A stretch of DNA of 34,177 nucleotides from UBA1189 sp045660385 (GTDB taxonomy: Bacteria > Bacteroidota > Bacteroidia > Bacteroidales > Bacteroidaceae), in contig JAZRDT010000134.1 of assembly GCA_045660385.1 (NCBI GenBank), forward strand, positions 1-34,177, in the 5' to 3' direction. The notes beneath the pieces were generated by a model. The model saw only the letters and a list, made by a program, of their open reading frames with translations. It made no database searches and was not told the origin of the DNA. Both the position numbers and the translations under genes were made by a program. This document shows, one piece after another, positions 14,741 to 22,292 of this stretch; within the stretch, counting starts at the first letter, position 1; each line of letters starts with the position of its first letter.

Positions 14741-16927
14741 TTACTTAAACAACAATTGCGCCATTTCACGCAGACTGCGGCGCCAAGTTTGGAACTCGTG
14801 GGCAGTACCCTCAGACACATAGCCTACGGCATGATGACCAGCAGCTTTGAGTTCCTCTACCGATTGGTTTATGGCATCGGGATTTTCCTTACCACCTGTG
14901 CTCTGGAAGATGAGGCGCACCTGCTTGGGGTCTTTTATATCGGCAGCAGAGTAGACACCACCGCTCATGAGGCCGTAATAACCGAATATCTCAGGACGGC
15001 GTAGGGTGATGAGGCGGGTCTCGAAAGCACCCATAGAAAGTCCAGCCATAGCACGATGCCACTTGTTAGCCTTGGTGCGGAAATGACTATCGATGTAGGG
15101 TACGAGCTCATCGACAAGCACAGTCTCGAACTCCTCGGCTGTGAACTGCTGCAATCCGCCAAAGCGCACCTCATTGGTCATTCCGTAGGTGGTGACGATG
15201 ATAAACGGCTCGGCTTTTCCCTCGGCAATGAGGTTATCCATGATAAGGTTGGCGTGACCTTGATTCATCCATGCAGTTTCATTCTCGCCCCAACCATGTT
15301 GCAGATAGAGTACGGGGTAACGCTTGCGTCCCTTCTCATAGCCAGCGGGAGTGTATACGTAGGCTGTACGGATTGTTTGAGTGCTTTCAGACCAGAAAAG
15401 CACCTGCTGGACATTGCCGTGAGGAACATTTCTCACTGCATAGTCGTCGCCATCGTGGGCAGGAATCTCGATACCGCTCTCCCAACGGTTGCCACCGAAG
15501 AAGTGCATGACACCGGGGTCGTTGACTATGCCACCATCGATGGTGTAGTGATAGTAATGAAATCCCTCGTCTTCGGGCTTGGCCGTGGTAGCCACCCATG
15601 AGCCATCATAGGTTTTGTGAAGCTGAGTACCCTTGCCACCACCAAGTGTACACACTACAGACTTAGCCTCAGGGAACACGACGCGCAGGCGCACATAACC
15701 TTGTGAGTTAACCTGAGGATACTGCTGACCGGGTTGATTCTTGGTAGAGGGCTTGAAATCCTCCTTAATCTTGGGATTCTTAGGGAACGCTAGGTCGGGA
15801 TTAAAAGAGGCACGCTGATTACCCTGCTGGGCACGAGCCTCGCTACGAGGACGTGCAGCCTTCTTGGGATGTTCCCATTTGGGGGCTTTCATACCTACGA
15901 TATAGTCATAAGCACGCTTAGGCTTGTACTCGGTATCGAAAGGAAGCGGATAATTGCGTGCGCCAAGCCATGAATCGCGATCGCTAAGATTCCAGAAGGT
16001 GACATTCTTCACCACATCTTTATGTTTGCGAAGTACACGGAAAACACGGGCATACTGGTCGGCCAAATACTGATCAACCGAATCACTCACACTGATACCC
16101 TCGCGATTGAAACGCAAGTTGCCACCCATTTCTTCATTAACTCGAATATCGAGTTCCGTCATATGCACGTGGTCAACCACCTGTTTGTAGAGACTGATGG
16201 CACGGTCTATCTCCGGCTCGGTAGGGCCATAAATATTGTAGTGCCCCTGCATACCAATACCATGGATAGGCACACCGGCATCTTTCATTTTCTTAACCAT
16301 CTCGTAGATGCGACGGCTCTTTATAGGGTCGCACTCATTATAGTCGTTGTAGAAGAGCAACGCATTAGGGTCGGCCTCGTGGGCATACTCGAATGCTTTG
16401 GCTATAAACTCATCACCTGCAATCTTATAGAGCTGCGACTGGCGATAGGGGTCCTCGGCACGAGGGTCATCGGTGATTGCCTCGTTCACCACATCCCAAC
16501 AATACACCACATCCTTGTAACGATTTACTACGGTATGGATATGATTGCGCATACGAGAGAAAAAGACCTCTTTGGTAGGAGCATCGCTATACATCCATTC
16601 GCCAATCTGGCTATGCCACATGAGGCAGTGACCGCGCATCTTAAGACCATTCGCACGAGCAAAATTAGCAATACGGTCAGCAGCCTCCCAGTTGAACTGT
16701 CCCTCATTGGGCTCGGTAGGTCCGGGTTTCATGTCGTTCTCCGCAGTGATGGTTGCAAACTGTTGCCTGATCAGTTCCTGCTGCTGAGGATTAGTCACAT
16801 TGCGTTGGTTTACAGCTACACCTATCTGGAAATACTCTTTGTAGGCATCCTTGTAGCCCTGCGCCCATAGAGACGCGCTACCCACCAACATTAGAACAGC
16901 CAAGGATAATGTCTTCATACGTGTCAT
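14741..16927 (-). CDS. Bifunctional GH10 endo-xylanase / CE1 feruloyl esterase
   Basis: A secreted two-enzyme protein of 728 residues. A signal peptide (LSLAVLMLVGSASLWAQ) is followed by a GH10 barrel: DMKPGPTEPNEG near 65, WHSQIGEWM near 104, CWDVVNEA with acid/base Glu149, MQGHYNIY near 226 and HMTELD with nucleophile Glu258. A basic Gln/Arg linker (about 350-400) leads to a starch-binding-like Ig domain (about 405-500), then a CE1 esterase with LYLQHGWGENE near 541, GLSMG with Ser631, and HEFQTW with His710. Cutting the xylan backbone and removing ferulate on one chain matches the Xyn10D-Fae1A type described from Prevotella. It is the first gene of the operon. A second ATG at 16918 would also leave a good signal peptide. 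No TAnnTTTG promoter was recognised upstream. Confidence 0.93.
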   Translation of the reverse strand: MTRMKTLSLAVLMLVGSASLWAQGYKDAYKEYFQIGVAVNQRNVTNPQQQELIRQQFATITAENDMKPGPTEPNEGQFNWEAADRIANFARANGLKMRGHCLMWHSQIGEWMYSDAPTKEVFFSRMRNHIHTVVNRYKDVVYCWDVVNEAITDDPRAEDPYRQSQLYKIAGDEFIAKAFEYAHEADPNALLFYNDYNECDPIKSRRIYEMVKKMKDAGVPIHGIGMQGHYNIYGPTEPEIDRAISLYKQVVDHVHMTELDIRVNEEMGGNLRFNREGISVSDSVDQYLADQYARVFRVLRKHKDVVKNVTFWNLSDRDSWLGARNYPLPFDTEYKPKRAYDYIVGMKAPKWEHPKKAARPRSEARAQQGNQRASFNPDLAFPKNPKIKEDFKPSTKNQPGQQYPQVNSQGYVRLRVVFPEAKSVVCTLGGGKGTQLHKTYDGSWVATTAKPEDEGFHYYHYTIDGGIVNDPGVMHFFGGNRWESGIEIPAHDGDDYAVRNVPHGNVQQVLFWSESTQTIRTAYVYTPAGYEKGRKRYPVLYLQHGWGENETAWMNQGHANLIMDNLIAEGKAEPFIIVTTYGMTNEVRFGGLQQFTAEEFETVLVDELVPYIDSHFRTKANKWHRAMAGLSMGAFETRLITLRRPEIFGYYGLMSGGVYSAADIKDPKQVRLIFQSTGGKENPDAINQSVEELKAAGHHAVGYVSEGTAHEFQTWRRSLREMAQLLFK

Positions 16928-17049
16928 GGTATTATATTCTTTTATGATTGTACTTTATGGTTATATGACGTAGGCTATCGTAGTATGGAACCAATCCTCA
17001 AGCTCGTTCACCAGCACTAAAGATTCCAGAACTTGCTTTAGGATTGGAG

Positions 17050-17820
17050 TTAGAAGTCCCAACTCTCCAACATCTCCTGCATAAAGGAGTAATCTGTCAT
17101 ATCAATCCGTATGGGTGTAACAGCTACAAACCCATTGGTCAGGTTGGGGCGATCGGCATCGGCTGGATGCTCGTCTCTAAGGCAAAAGCTACCCACAAGC
17201 CAGAAGTAGTTACCACCACGCGGATGTGGGCGCTCCTCCCACTCTTGCGTCCACTCACCCTGTGCCATACGGCACACCTTGATACCCTCATAGAGCGGCG
17301 TAGCGGGGAAGTTCACATTGAGGCAGGTCCCCTGAGGCAAGCCCTGCTCCAACACCTTGCGGACAATCTGCAATATGTAGGGACGCAGCGGTTCAAAATC
17401 GGCCTCGGGCGAATGGTTGTCGAGCGAGAAACCTACTGAGGGGATACCCTTCATGCAACCCTCGATAACAATGCCCATAGTGCCCGAATAGTGGACGTTG
17501 ACACCCGAGTTATCGCCATGATTGATACCTCCGATAATCATGTCGGGCTGGCGTTCAGTGACATCGTGCAATGCCATCTTGATGCAGTCTACCGGTGTAC
17601 CCGAACACTTGTAGATAGTGAGTCCTTCGCGTTCACTCACCAGACTATAATATACTGGATCCTTGGAGGTAATGGCGCATCCCATACCCGAGCGGCCTCC
17701 ATCGGGAGCCATGACAATCACGTCGGCTACAGGAGCCAATATCTCAGCAAGGAAGTTCACGCCTCGCGCCTTGTATCCATCATCATTCGAAATCAGTATC
17801 AGGGGTCGTTCGTTGTTCAT
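17050..17820 (-). CDS. surE: 5'/3'-nucleotidase SurE
   Basis: SurE is a metal-dependent phosphatase that removes phosphate from nucleoside 5' or 3' monophosphates. The 256-residue chain carries the N-terminal metal-binding motif ISNDDGYKARG near 10, APDGGRSGMG near 38, CSGTPVDCIKMAL near 72, and IGGINHGDNSGVNVHYSGTM near 95. Length is standard. It has a well-formed promoter at 17886-17917 and diverges from parA. The xylan operon lies downstream on the same strand after 122 bp. That gap contains a possible long-loop hairpin (CCAATCCT paired with AGGATTGG) but no standard terminator. Confidence 0.95.
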   Translation of the reverse strand: MNNERPLILISNDDGYKARGVNFLAEILAPVADVIVMAPDGGRSGMGCAITSKDPVYYSLVSEREGLTIYKCSGTPVDCIKMALHDVTERQPDMIIGGINHGDNSGVNVHYSGTMGIVIEGCMKGIPSVGFSLDNHSPEADFEPLRPYILQIVRKVLEQGLPQGTCLNVNFPATPLYEGIKVCRMAQGEWTQEWEERPHPRGGNYFWLVGSFCLRDEHPADADRPNLTNGFVAVTPIRIDMTDYSFMQEMLESWDF

Positions 17821-17885
17821 AGTCGTCTTTATCTATAATTTATAATAATTACCGGGGATCAGCAATTGTGCGATGCTACATTGGG

Positions 17886-17917
17886 CGAATTTAGTACAAA
17901 AACCGCGAAGGACCAAA
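17886..17917 (-). promoter_or_regulatory. surE promoter
   Basis: On the minus strand TTTG (17917-17914), a 20-bp spacer and TAAATTCG (17893-17886) match the Bacteroidetes consensus with one change. Confidence 0.55.
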
Positions 17918-17919
17918 AG

Positions 17920-18029
17920 TTATTAACAAAATTGGGAAGTTATCCACTTTTTTAGAACTTTTATGACATTTCTTTAGGCAAATTAGGTAGATTATTACTT
18001 ACTTCGCAACTTAAAACAAAAAGTAAGTA
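17920..18029. promoter_or_regulatory. parA upstream region: DnaA-box-like sites and operator-like inverted repeat
   Basis: Two near-matches to the DnaA box TTATNCACA lie 11 bp apart: TTATTAACA (17920-17928) and TTATCCACT (17940-17948), each with one change. Further on, TACTTACTT (17996-18004) and AAGTAAGTA (18021-18029) form a perfect 9-bp inverted repeat overlapping the likely -7 region (ending TTCG at 18006) and ending just before the parA ATG. The repeat could be an operator or a leader hairpin. Neither an origin nor autoregulation is proven. Confidence 0.4.
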
Positions 18030-18036
18030 TTAGAAA

Positions 18037-18804
18037 ATGGGAAAGATTATTGCATTGGCCAACCAAAAGGGAGGTGTAGGTAAGACCACTACCGCCATCA
18101 ACCTCGCTGCTTCGTTGGCAACCCTGGAGAAGAAGGTTTTGCTTATCGATGCCGACCCCCAGGCCAACGCCTCATCGGGATTGGGTGTTGACATCCACAA
18201 TGTTGACTGCTCCATATACGAATGCCTCGTGGATGACCGCGACCCACGCGAAGCTATCTACACCACCGATATTGAGGGCCTCGAGGTAATTGCCTCGCAC
18301 ATTGACCTCGTAGGTGCAGAGATTGAAATGCTCAACCTCGAACGTCGTGAAACAGTGATGAAGCGTATGCTCGACACCCTTGTTAACGAATACGACTACA
18401 TCCTGATTGACTGCTCCCCCTCGCTCGGCCTCATCACGGTGAACGCGCTCACAGCGGCAAACTCTGTCATCATCCCCGTACAATGCGAATATTTCGCACT
18501 AGAGGGCATCAGCAAGTTGCTCAACACCATCAAGATTATCAAATCGAAGCTCAACCCCGCACTCATCATCGAGGGATTCTTGCTCACCATGTACGACTCA
18601 CGCCTGCGCCTCAGCAACCAGGTATACGATGAGGTGCGCCGCCACTTCCAAGAACTGGTGTTCGACACCGTCATCCAACGCAACGTACGACTGAGCGAAG
18701 CACCTAGCCATGGTATACCCGTCATCCTCTACGACGCCGAGTCAAAGGGTGCACACAACTACCTTGCCCTAGCACAAGAAATCATTAAGAAGAACACAAA
18801 CTAA
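18037..18804 (+). CDS. parA: Chromosome-partitioning ATPase ParA/Soj
   Basis: A 255-residue ParA-type P-loop ATPase that acts with ParB to segregate replicated chromosome origins. The deviant Walker A motif NQKGGVGKTTTAINLAASL starts near residue 9, followed by LLIDADPQANASSGLG near 36 and the Walker B region YILIDCSPSLGLITVNAL near 118. It lacks the N-terminal DNA-binding extension of plasmid type Ia ParA proteins, as expected for chromosomal Soj. parB begins 8 bp after the stop. An inverted repeat straddles the promoter and leader. Confidence 0.95.
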   Translation: MGKIIALANQKGGVGKTTTAINLAASLATLEKKVLLIDADPQANASSGLGVDIHNVDCSIYECLVDDRDPREAIYTTDIEGLEVIASHIDLVGAEIEMLNLERRETVMKRMLDTLVNEYDYILIDCSPSLGLITVNALTAANSVIIPVQCEYFALEGISKLLNTIKIIKSKLNPALIIEGFLLTMYDSRLRLSNQVYDEVRRHFQELVFDTVIQRNVRLSEAPSHGIPVILYDAESKGAHNYLALAQEIIKKNTN

Positions 18805-18812
18805 TCCGACAC

Positions 18813-19679
18813 ATGGCAGCACAAAAGAAATACAGTACACTCGGTCGTGGCCTCGACGCGCTCATCTCTACCGACTCGGTAAAGACGGGCGGTTCATCGT
18901 CAATCAGTGAGATTGCAATCAGTAAGATTAAGGCCAACCCAAATCAGCCCCGCCGCGAGTTTGACCCCGAGGCGTTGCAGGAATTGGCCGACTCCATCAA
19001 AGAGATCGGTATCATACAGCCCATCACTCTACGTCAGATGGAGGACGGGACCTATCAGATTATCGCTGGTGAACGCCGTTTCCGCGCATCGCAACTCGCA
19101 GGGCTCTCCACCCTACCCGCCTACATTCGCACTGCCGACGACGAGAACGTGATGGAGATGGCACTCATTGAGAATATCCAGCGCGAAGATCTCAATGCCA
19201 TGGAAATCGCTCTAGCCTATCAGCACCTGCTCGATGAGTATGACCTCACCCAAGAGCGCCTCAGCGAGCGTGTAGGCAAAAAACGCACCACCATCGCCAA
19301 CTACCTGCGCCTGCTCAAGCTCCCCGCACAGATACAGATGGCTCTCAAGAACCATGAACTCGACATGGGACATGCACGTGCCCTGCTCTCGCTGGACAAT
19401 CCAGTGGATCAGATTAACCTCTTTCAAGACATACAAATCATGGGGTACTCTGTGCGCAAGGTGGAGGAGATAATCAAGAAGATGAAGAGTACCAAGACTC
19501 CTACTCCAACCAAATCCGCGGGCGAATACGACCTGCTCAAGAAGCATCTCTCAAATTTCTTCAACACGGACGTACAACTCACCTGCAATGCCAAAGGTAA
19601 GGGCAAGATTGCCATCACCTTCAAGGACGAGGACGAATTACAACGCATCATCACCCTGTTGGACAAACTGAAAGCTTGA
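18813..19679 (+). CDS. parB: ParB/Spo0J partition protein
   Basis: A 288-residue CTP-dependent clamp protein that loads at parS sites and spreads. It begins with KYSTLGRGLDALI, then ISKIKANPNQPRREFDPEAL (N-terminal ParB domain, about 33-55), the CTP-binding GERRFRASQLAGL near 88, ENIQREDLNAMEIA near 115, and a helix-turn-helix around RLSERVGKKRTTIANYLRLL near 148. The C-terminal 50 residues form the dimerisation region. Its TGA stop overlaps the ATG of the next gene by one base. No clear parS site (TTCACGTGAA core) was seen in the window. Confidence 0.95.
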   Translation: MAAQKKYSTLGRGLDALISTDSVKTGGSSSISEIAISKIKANPNQPRREFDPEALQELADSIKEIGIIQPITLRQMEDGTYQIIAGERRFRASQLAGLSTLPAYIRTADDENVMEMALIENIQREDLNAMEIALAYQHLLDEYDLTQERLSERVGKKRTTIANYLRLLKLPAQIQMALKNHELDMGHARALLSLDNPVDQINLFQDIQIMGYSVRKVEEIIKKMKSTKTPTPTKSAGEYDLLKKHLSNFFNTDVQLTCNAKGKGKIAITFKDEDELQRIITLLDKLKA

Positions 19680-20482
19680 TGCCGCACCGAAGGAATCACA
19701 TATTACTCATCGGCCTGTTGCTCATGCTTAGCTTAGGCACTCGTGCTGAGGCACTTGTGCCCATGGATACCTGTGCCGACTCACTACGGCAGGAACAGCT
19801 CATCATGCTCACCGACTCGCTCCACCGCGATGTCACTCGTAAGCTCACGGCCCCCCCCCGCATGCAGGCAAATCCCATGCGTTCCATCACCACCACTGAT
19901 GTCGATGTGGCCGACTCCCTCATAGTTCCCTCTGATAGCGGGCGCACTACCACCCGCCGCGAGCTACGCGCCCAGCGACTAGCATCCTTCACCCCCGACC
20001 CCAGCCGCGCGACATGGGCAGCTCTCGTATTTCCTGGTGGCGGACAAATCTACAACCACAAGTACTGGAAGTTACCCATCGTATACGGTGGGTTCATAGG
20101 TTGCGCCTATGCTCTCAACTGGAACAATCAAATGTATAGCGATTACTCACAGGCCTACCTCGACATCATGGATGACGACCCCACTACGGCCAGCTACGAG
20201 GACTTCCTCCCCCCACGCTACAATGTGGAGGCCAACAAGGACTACCTCAAGCGTGTGTTCAAGAACCGCAAAGACAACTACCGCCGTCAACGCGACCTCA
20301 GCATTTTTAGTTTTATCGGCGTATATCTGCTCTCGGTGGTAGATGCTTATGTGGATGCCGAACTTTCAAACTTCGACATCTCGGAGGACCTCAGCGTACA
20401 GATACGCCCCAGCATCATCGATACACCCCAACAACACCTACGCAATCAGTCCTATGGACTACAATGCAGCTTCAGCTTTTGA
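19679..20482 (+). CDS. DUF5683 exported membrane protein
   Basis: A 267-residue protein of a Bacteroidetes-specific family (DUF5683). A signal sequence (HILLIGLLLMLSLGTRA) is followed by a variable Ser/Thr-rich region and then the conserved segment ATWAALVFPGGGQIYNHKYWKLPIVYGGFIGC in two hydrophobic helices. A third hydrophobic stretch is FSFIGVYLLSVVDAYVDAEL near 218. The end, SYGLQCSFSF, has a terminal aromatic like outer-membrane or beta-rich proteins. Its ATG overlaps the parB stop (TGATG), suggesting coupled translation; a TTG one codon earlier is ignored. Codons about 57-60 contain a run of nine C (19851-19859). Function is unknown. Confidence 0.8.
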   Translation: MPHRRNHILLIGLLLMLSLGTRAEALVPMDTCADSLRQEQLIMLTDSLHRDVTRKLTAPPRMQANPMRSITTTDVDVADSLIVPSDSGRTTTRRELRAQRLASFTPDPSRATWAALVFPGGGQIYNHKYWKLPIVYGGFIGCAYALNWNNQMYSDYSQAYLDIMDDDPTTASYEDFLPPRYNVEANKDYLKRVFKNRKDNYRRQRDLSIFSFIGVYLLSVVDAYVDAELSNFDISEDLSVQIRPSIIDTPQQHLRNQSYGLQCSFSF

Positions 20483-20802
20483 TTAGGAAGCATAGATTGC
20501 TTTTTGAGCGGAGTTATTCTTTACATATGTTTAAGCAAGAATCCTGAACATATAGCCTCAGTTTGAACACTATTATAAAATCCATCTTCATTATATTTTG
20601 CTTCAAATCTCAATATAAAAACAGTTATTTTATCAATATCTACAGAGTGACGACATACGACCACTTGCAAAACCTTCCTAAATTACACCTGAGCCAGGTA
20701 TGTGAGTCATTGGATATCGGGCGGAGAGCTTTATCATTTAAACTTGGCAAAATCATTTTTTTACACTAATTTTGTAGCTTATTCGACAAACTGACATAGC
20801 GA
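20483..20802 (+). other. AT-rich intergenic region before the lytic transglycosylase gene
   Basis: A 320-bp non-coding stretch, more AT-rich than its neighbours. A small stem near the left end (AAGCA and TGCTT around TAGAT, then TTT, near 20488) may be a weak terminator for the par operon. The right end holds the promoter of the next gene. A 68-codon frame at 20563-20769 has no recognisable protein character and is not called. I see no RNA gene here. Confidence 0.5.
20744..20774 (+). promoter_or_regulatory. Promoter of lytic transglycosylase gene
   Basis: TTGG (20744-20747), a 19-bp spacer and TAATTTTG (20767-20774) fit the Bacteroidetes pattern; the predicted start is about 22 bp before the ATG at 20803. 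Confidence 0.55.
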
Positions 20803-22188
20803 ATGAAGAAAACATTCTATATAGCACTCGCAGCCCTCACTCTAATGACTGGCTGCACTACGCTGAAGCGTACTTTCGGCTTCGCTCCCAAGAGCACATC
20901 GAGCACCGTAACCTCTACTGCAACAATTGACACCGTGGAGGCTACCTTTGACAGTACGCTACTCACCACCGACACCTTAATTGAGGTTACACAGCCGGCC
21001 ATCGCCATTCCCGAGGAGTGGACTACCATCCAGGACGATTCGCTCGTGGTTCTCGAGAGCATGTCGGGCGAACTCGACAGCCTGCTCAACAGCTGGTATG
21101 CGCAGACTTTCCTCATGGTTGACACTACGTGCACTGCCACCACCACGAACCCCGTATTCAGCGACACCGTATACACAGAGCGCCTGGCCAATCTGCCTTG
21201 CCTCGTGCCTATGGTATATAACCAGCCCGTACGTACGCACATTGACCGCTACGCTACCAAGTTGCGTCATCAAGTGTCGTACATGCTCGGTATGATGGAG
21301 TATTATGAGCCTCTCATTGAGCAAGCTCTCGATGTGCATGGTGCACCCAACGAACTCAAGTACCTCCCCGTGGTGGAGTCAGCACTCAACCCCGTTGCCG
21401 TGTCACGCGTGGGGGCCACCGGTTTGTGGCAATTCATGTATAGCACCGGCAAGCTTTACGGACTCAAGCAGAATAGTCTGGTAGATGATCGCCGCGATCC
21501 CGTGAAGGCCACTTGGGCAGCCGCCAAGTACTTGCGCGCCCTATATGACCGCTTCGGAGATTGGAGTCTCGCCATTGCGGCCTATAACTGCGGTCCTGGC
21601 AACGTAAACAAGGCCATCTATCGCTCTGGAGGAAAAACCGCCTTTTGGGATATCTATTGGAACCTCCCGCGCGAGACACGCGGTTACCTGCCCGCCTTTA
21701 TCGCCGCCACCTACATCATGACCTACCATGCTGAACACGGCATCTGTCCCATGGATAGCAAGCTCCCCCTCGCCACAGATACCATCATGGTAAACCGCCT
21801 GCTCCATTTTGACCAGATCGTGGCCGTGTGTGACATCGATATCGAGACTCTACGCGGCCTCAACCCACAGTATCGTGAGGATGTCATCCCTGGAAAGTTC
21901 CAACCAAACTCGTTGCGTCTTCCTGAGGACAAGATACGCGACTTCATCCTCTCGGGCGACTCCATCTACAACTACGAACGCGAGAAATACTTCTCCGAAG
22001 AGAAGGTCAAGGTTCTCAAGAACCAAGCTACCAATAGTGGCTATGTAGTGCACAAGATACGCAGTGGAGAGAGCCTTTCGACCATTGCACGTCGCTATCG
22101 CGTCACCATCACAGAAATCAAGCGTTGGAACAACTTACGAAGCAACAATATCGTAGCAGGCAAGACACTTAGGATTTATCCGCGATAA
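20803..22188 (+). CDS. mltD: MltD-like lytic transglycosylase lipoprotein with LysM domain
   Basis: A 461-residue periplasmic lipoprotein that cleaves peptidoglycan glycan strands. The lipobox LMTGC puts the lipidated cysteine at residue 18. A Thr/Ser-rich linker leads to a helical region and the SLT domain: PNELKYLPVVESALNP with the catalytic Glu in VESALNP, then GATGLWQFMYSTGKLYGL, YLRALYDRFGDWSLAIAAYNCGPGNVNKAI and the typical AFIAATYI helix. One LysM domain closes the protein (VVHKIRSGESLSTIARRY to LRIYPR) and should bind peptidoglycan. It has its own promoter and is followed by an AT-rich inverted repeat before the rel gene. Confidence 0.92.
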   Translation: MKKTFYIALAALTLMTGCTTLKRTFGFAPKSTSSTVTSTATIDTVEATFDSTLLTTDTLIEVTQPAIAIPEEWTTIQDDSLVVLESMSGELDSLLNSWYAQTFLMVDTTCTATTTNPVFSDTVYTERLANLPCLVPMVYNQPVRTHIDRYATKLRHQVSYMLGMMEYYEPLIEQALDVHGAPNELKYLPVVESALNPVAVSRVGATGLWQFMYSTGKLYGLKQNSLVDDRRDPVKATWAAAKYLRALYDRFGDWSLAIAAYNCGPGNVNKAIYRSGGKTAFWDIYWNLPRETRGYLPAFIAATYIMTYHAEHGICPMDSKLPLATDTIMVNRLLHFDQIVAVCDIDIETLRGLNPQYREDVIPGKFQPNSLRLPEDKIRDFILSGDSIYNYEREKYFSEEKVKVLKNQATNSGYVVHKIRSGESLSTIARRYRVTITEIKRWNNLRSNNIVAGKTLRIYPR

Positions 22189-22192
22189 ATAT

Positions 22193-22281
22193 AATTGAAA
22201 ATTAAAAATTAAAAATATCATATACCCATTGAGATTCAAGCTACTCAAGAAGATGTCTGCTTTAACTTTTAATTTTTAACA
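22193..22281. repeat. AT-rich intergenic inverted repeat before rel
   Basis: The left arm (22193-22215) contains GAAAATTAAAAATTAAAA. The right arm (about 22259-22280) read on the other strand gives GTTAAAAATTAAAAGTTAAA. The arms could pair across about 45 bp of mixed sequence. It resembles the trmB-mrp palindrome in layout but not in base sequence. No open frame is present. Confidence 0.5.
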
Positions 22282-22292
22282 TCATCCATTCC

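Noticed and set aside
20563..20769. 68-codon frame before the lytic transglycosylase gene
   Set aside because: It is AT-rich, overlaps the next promoter and has no convincing protein features or start signal.
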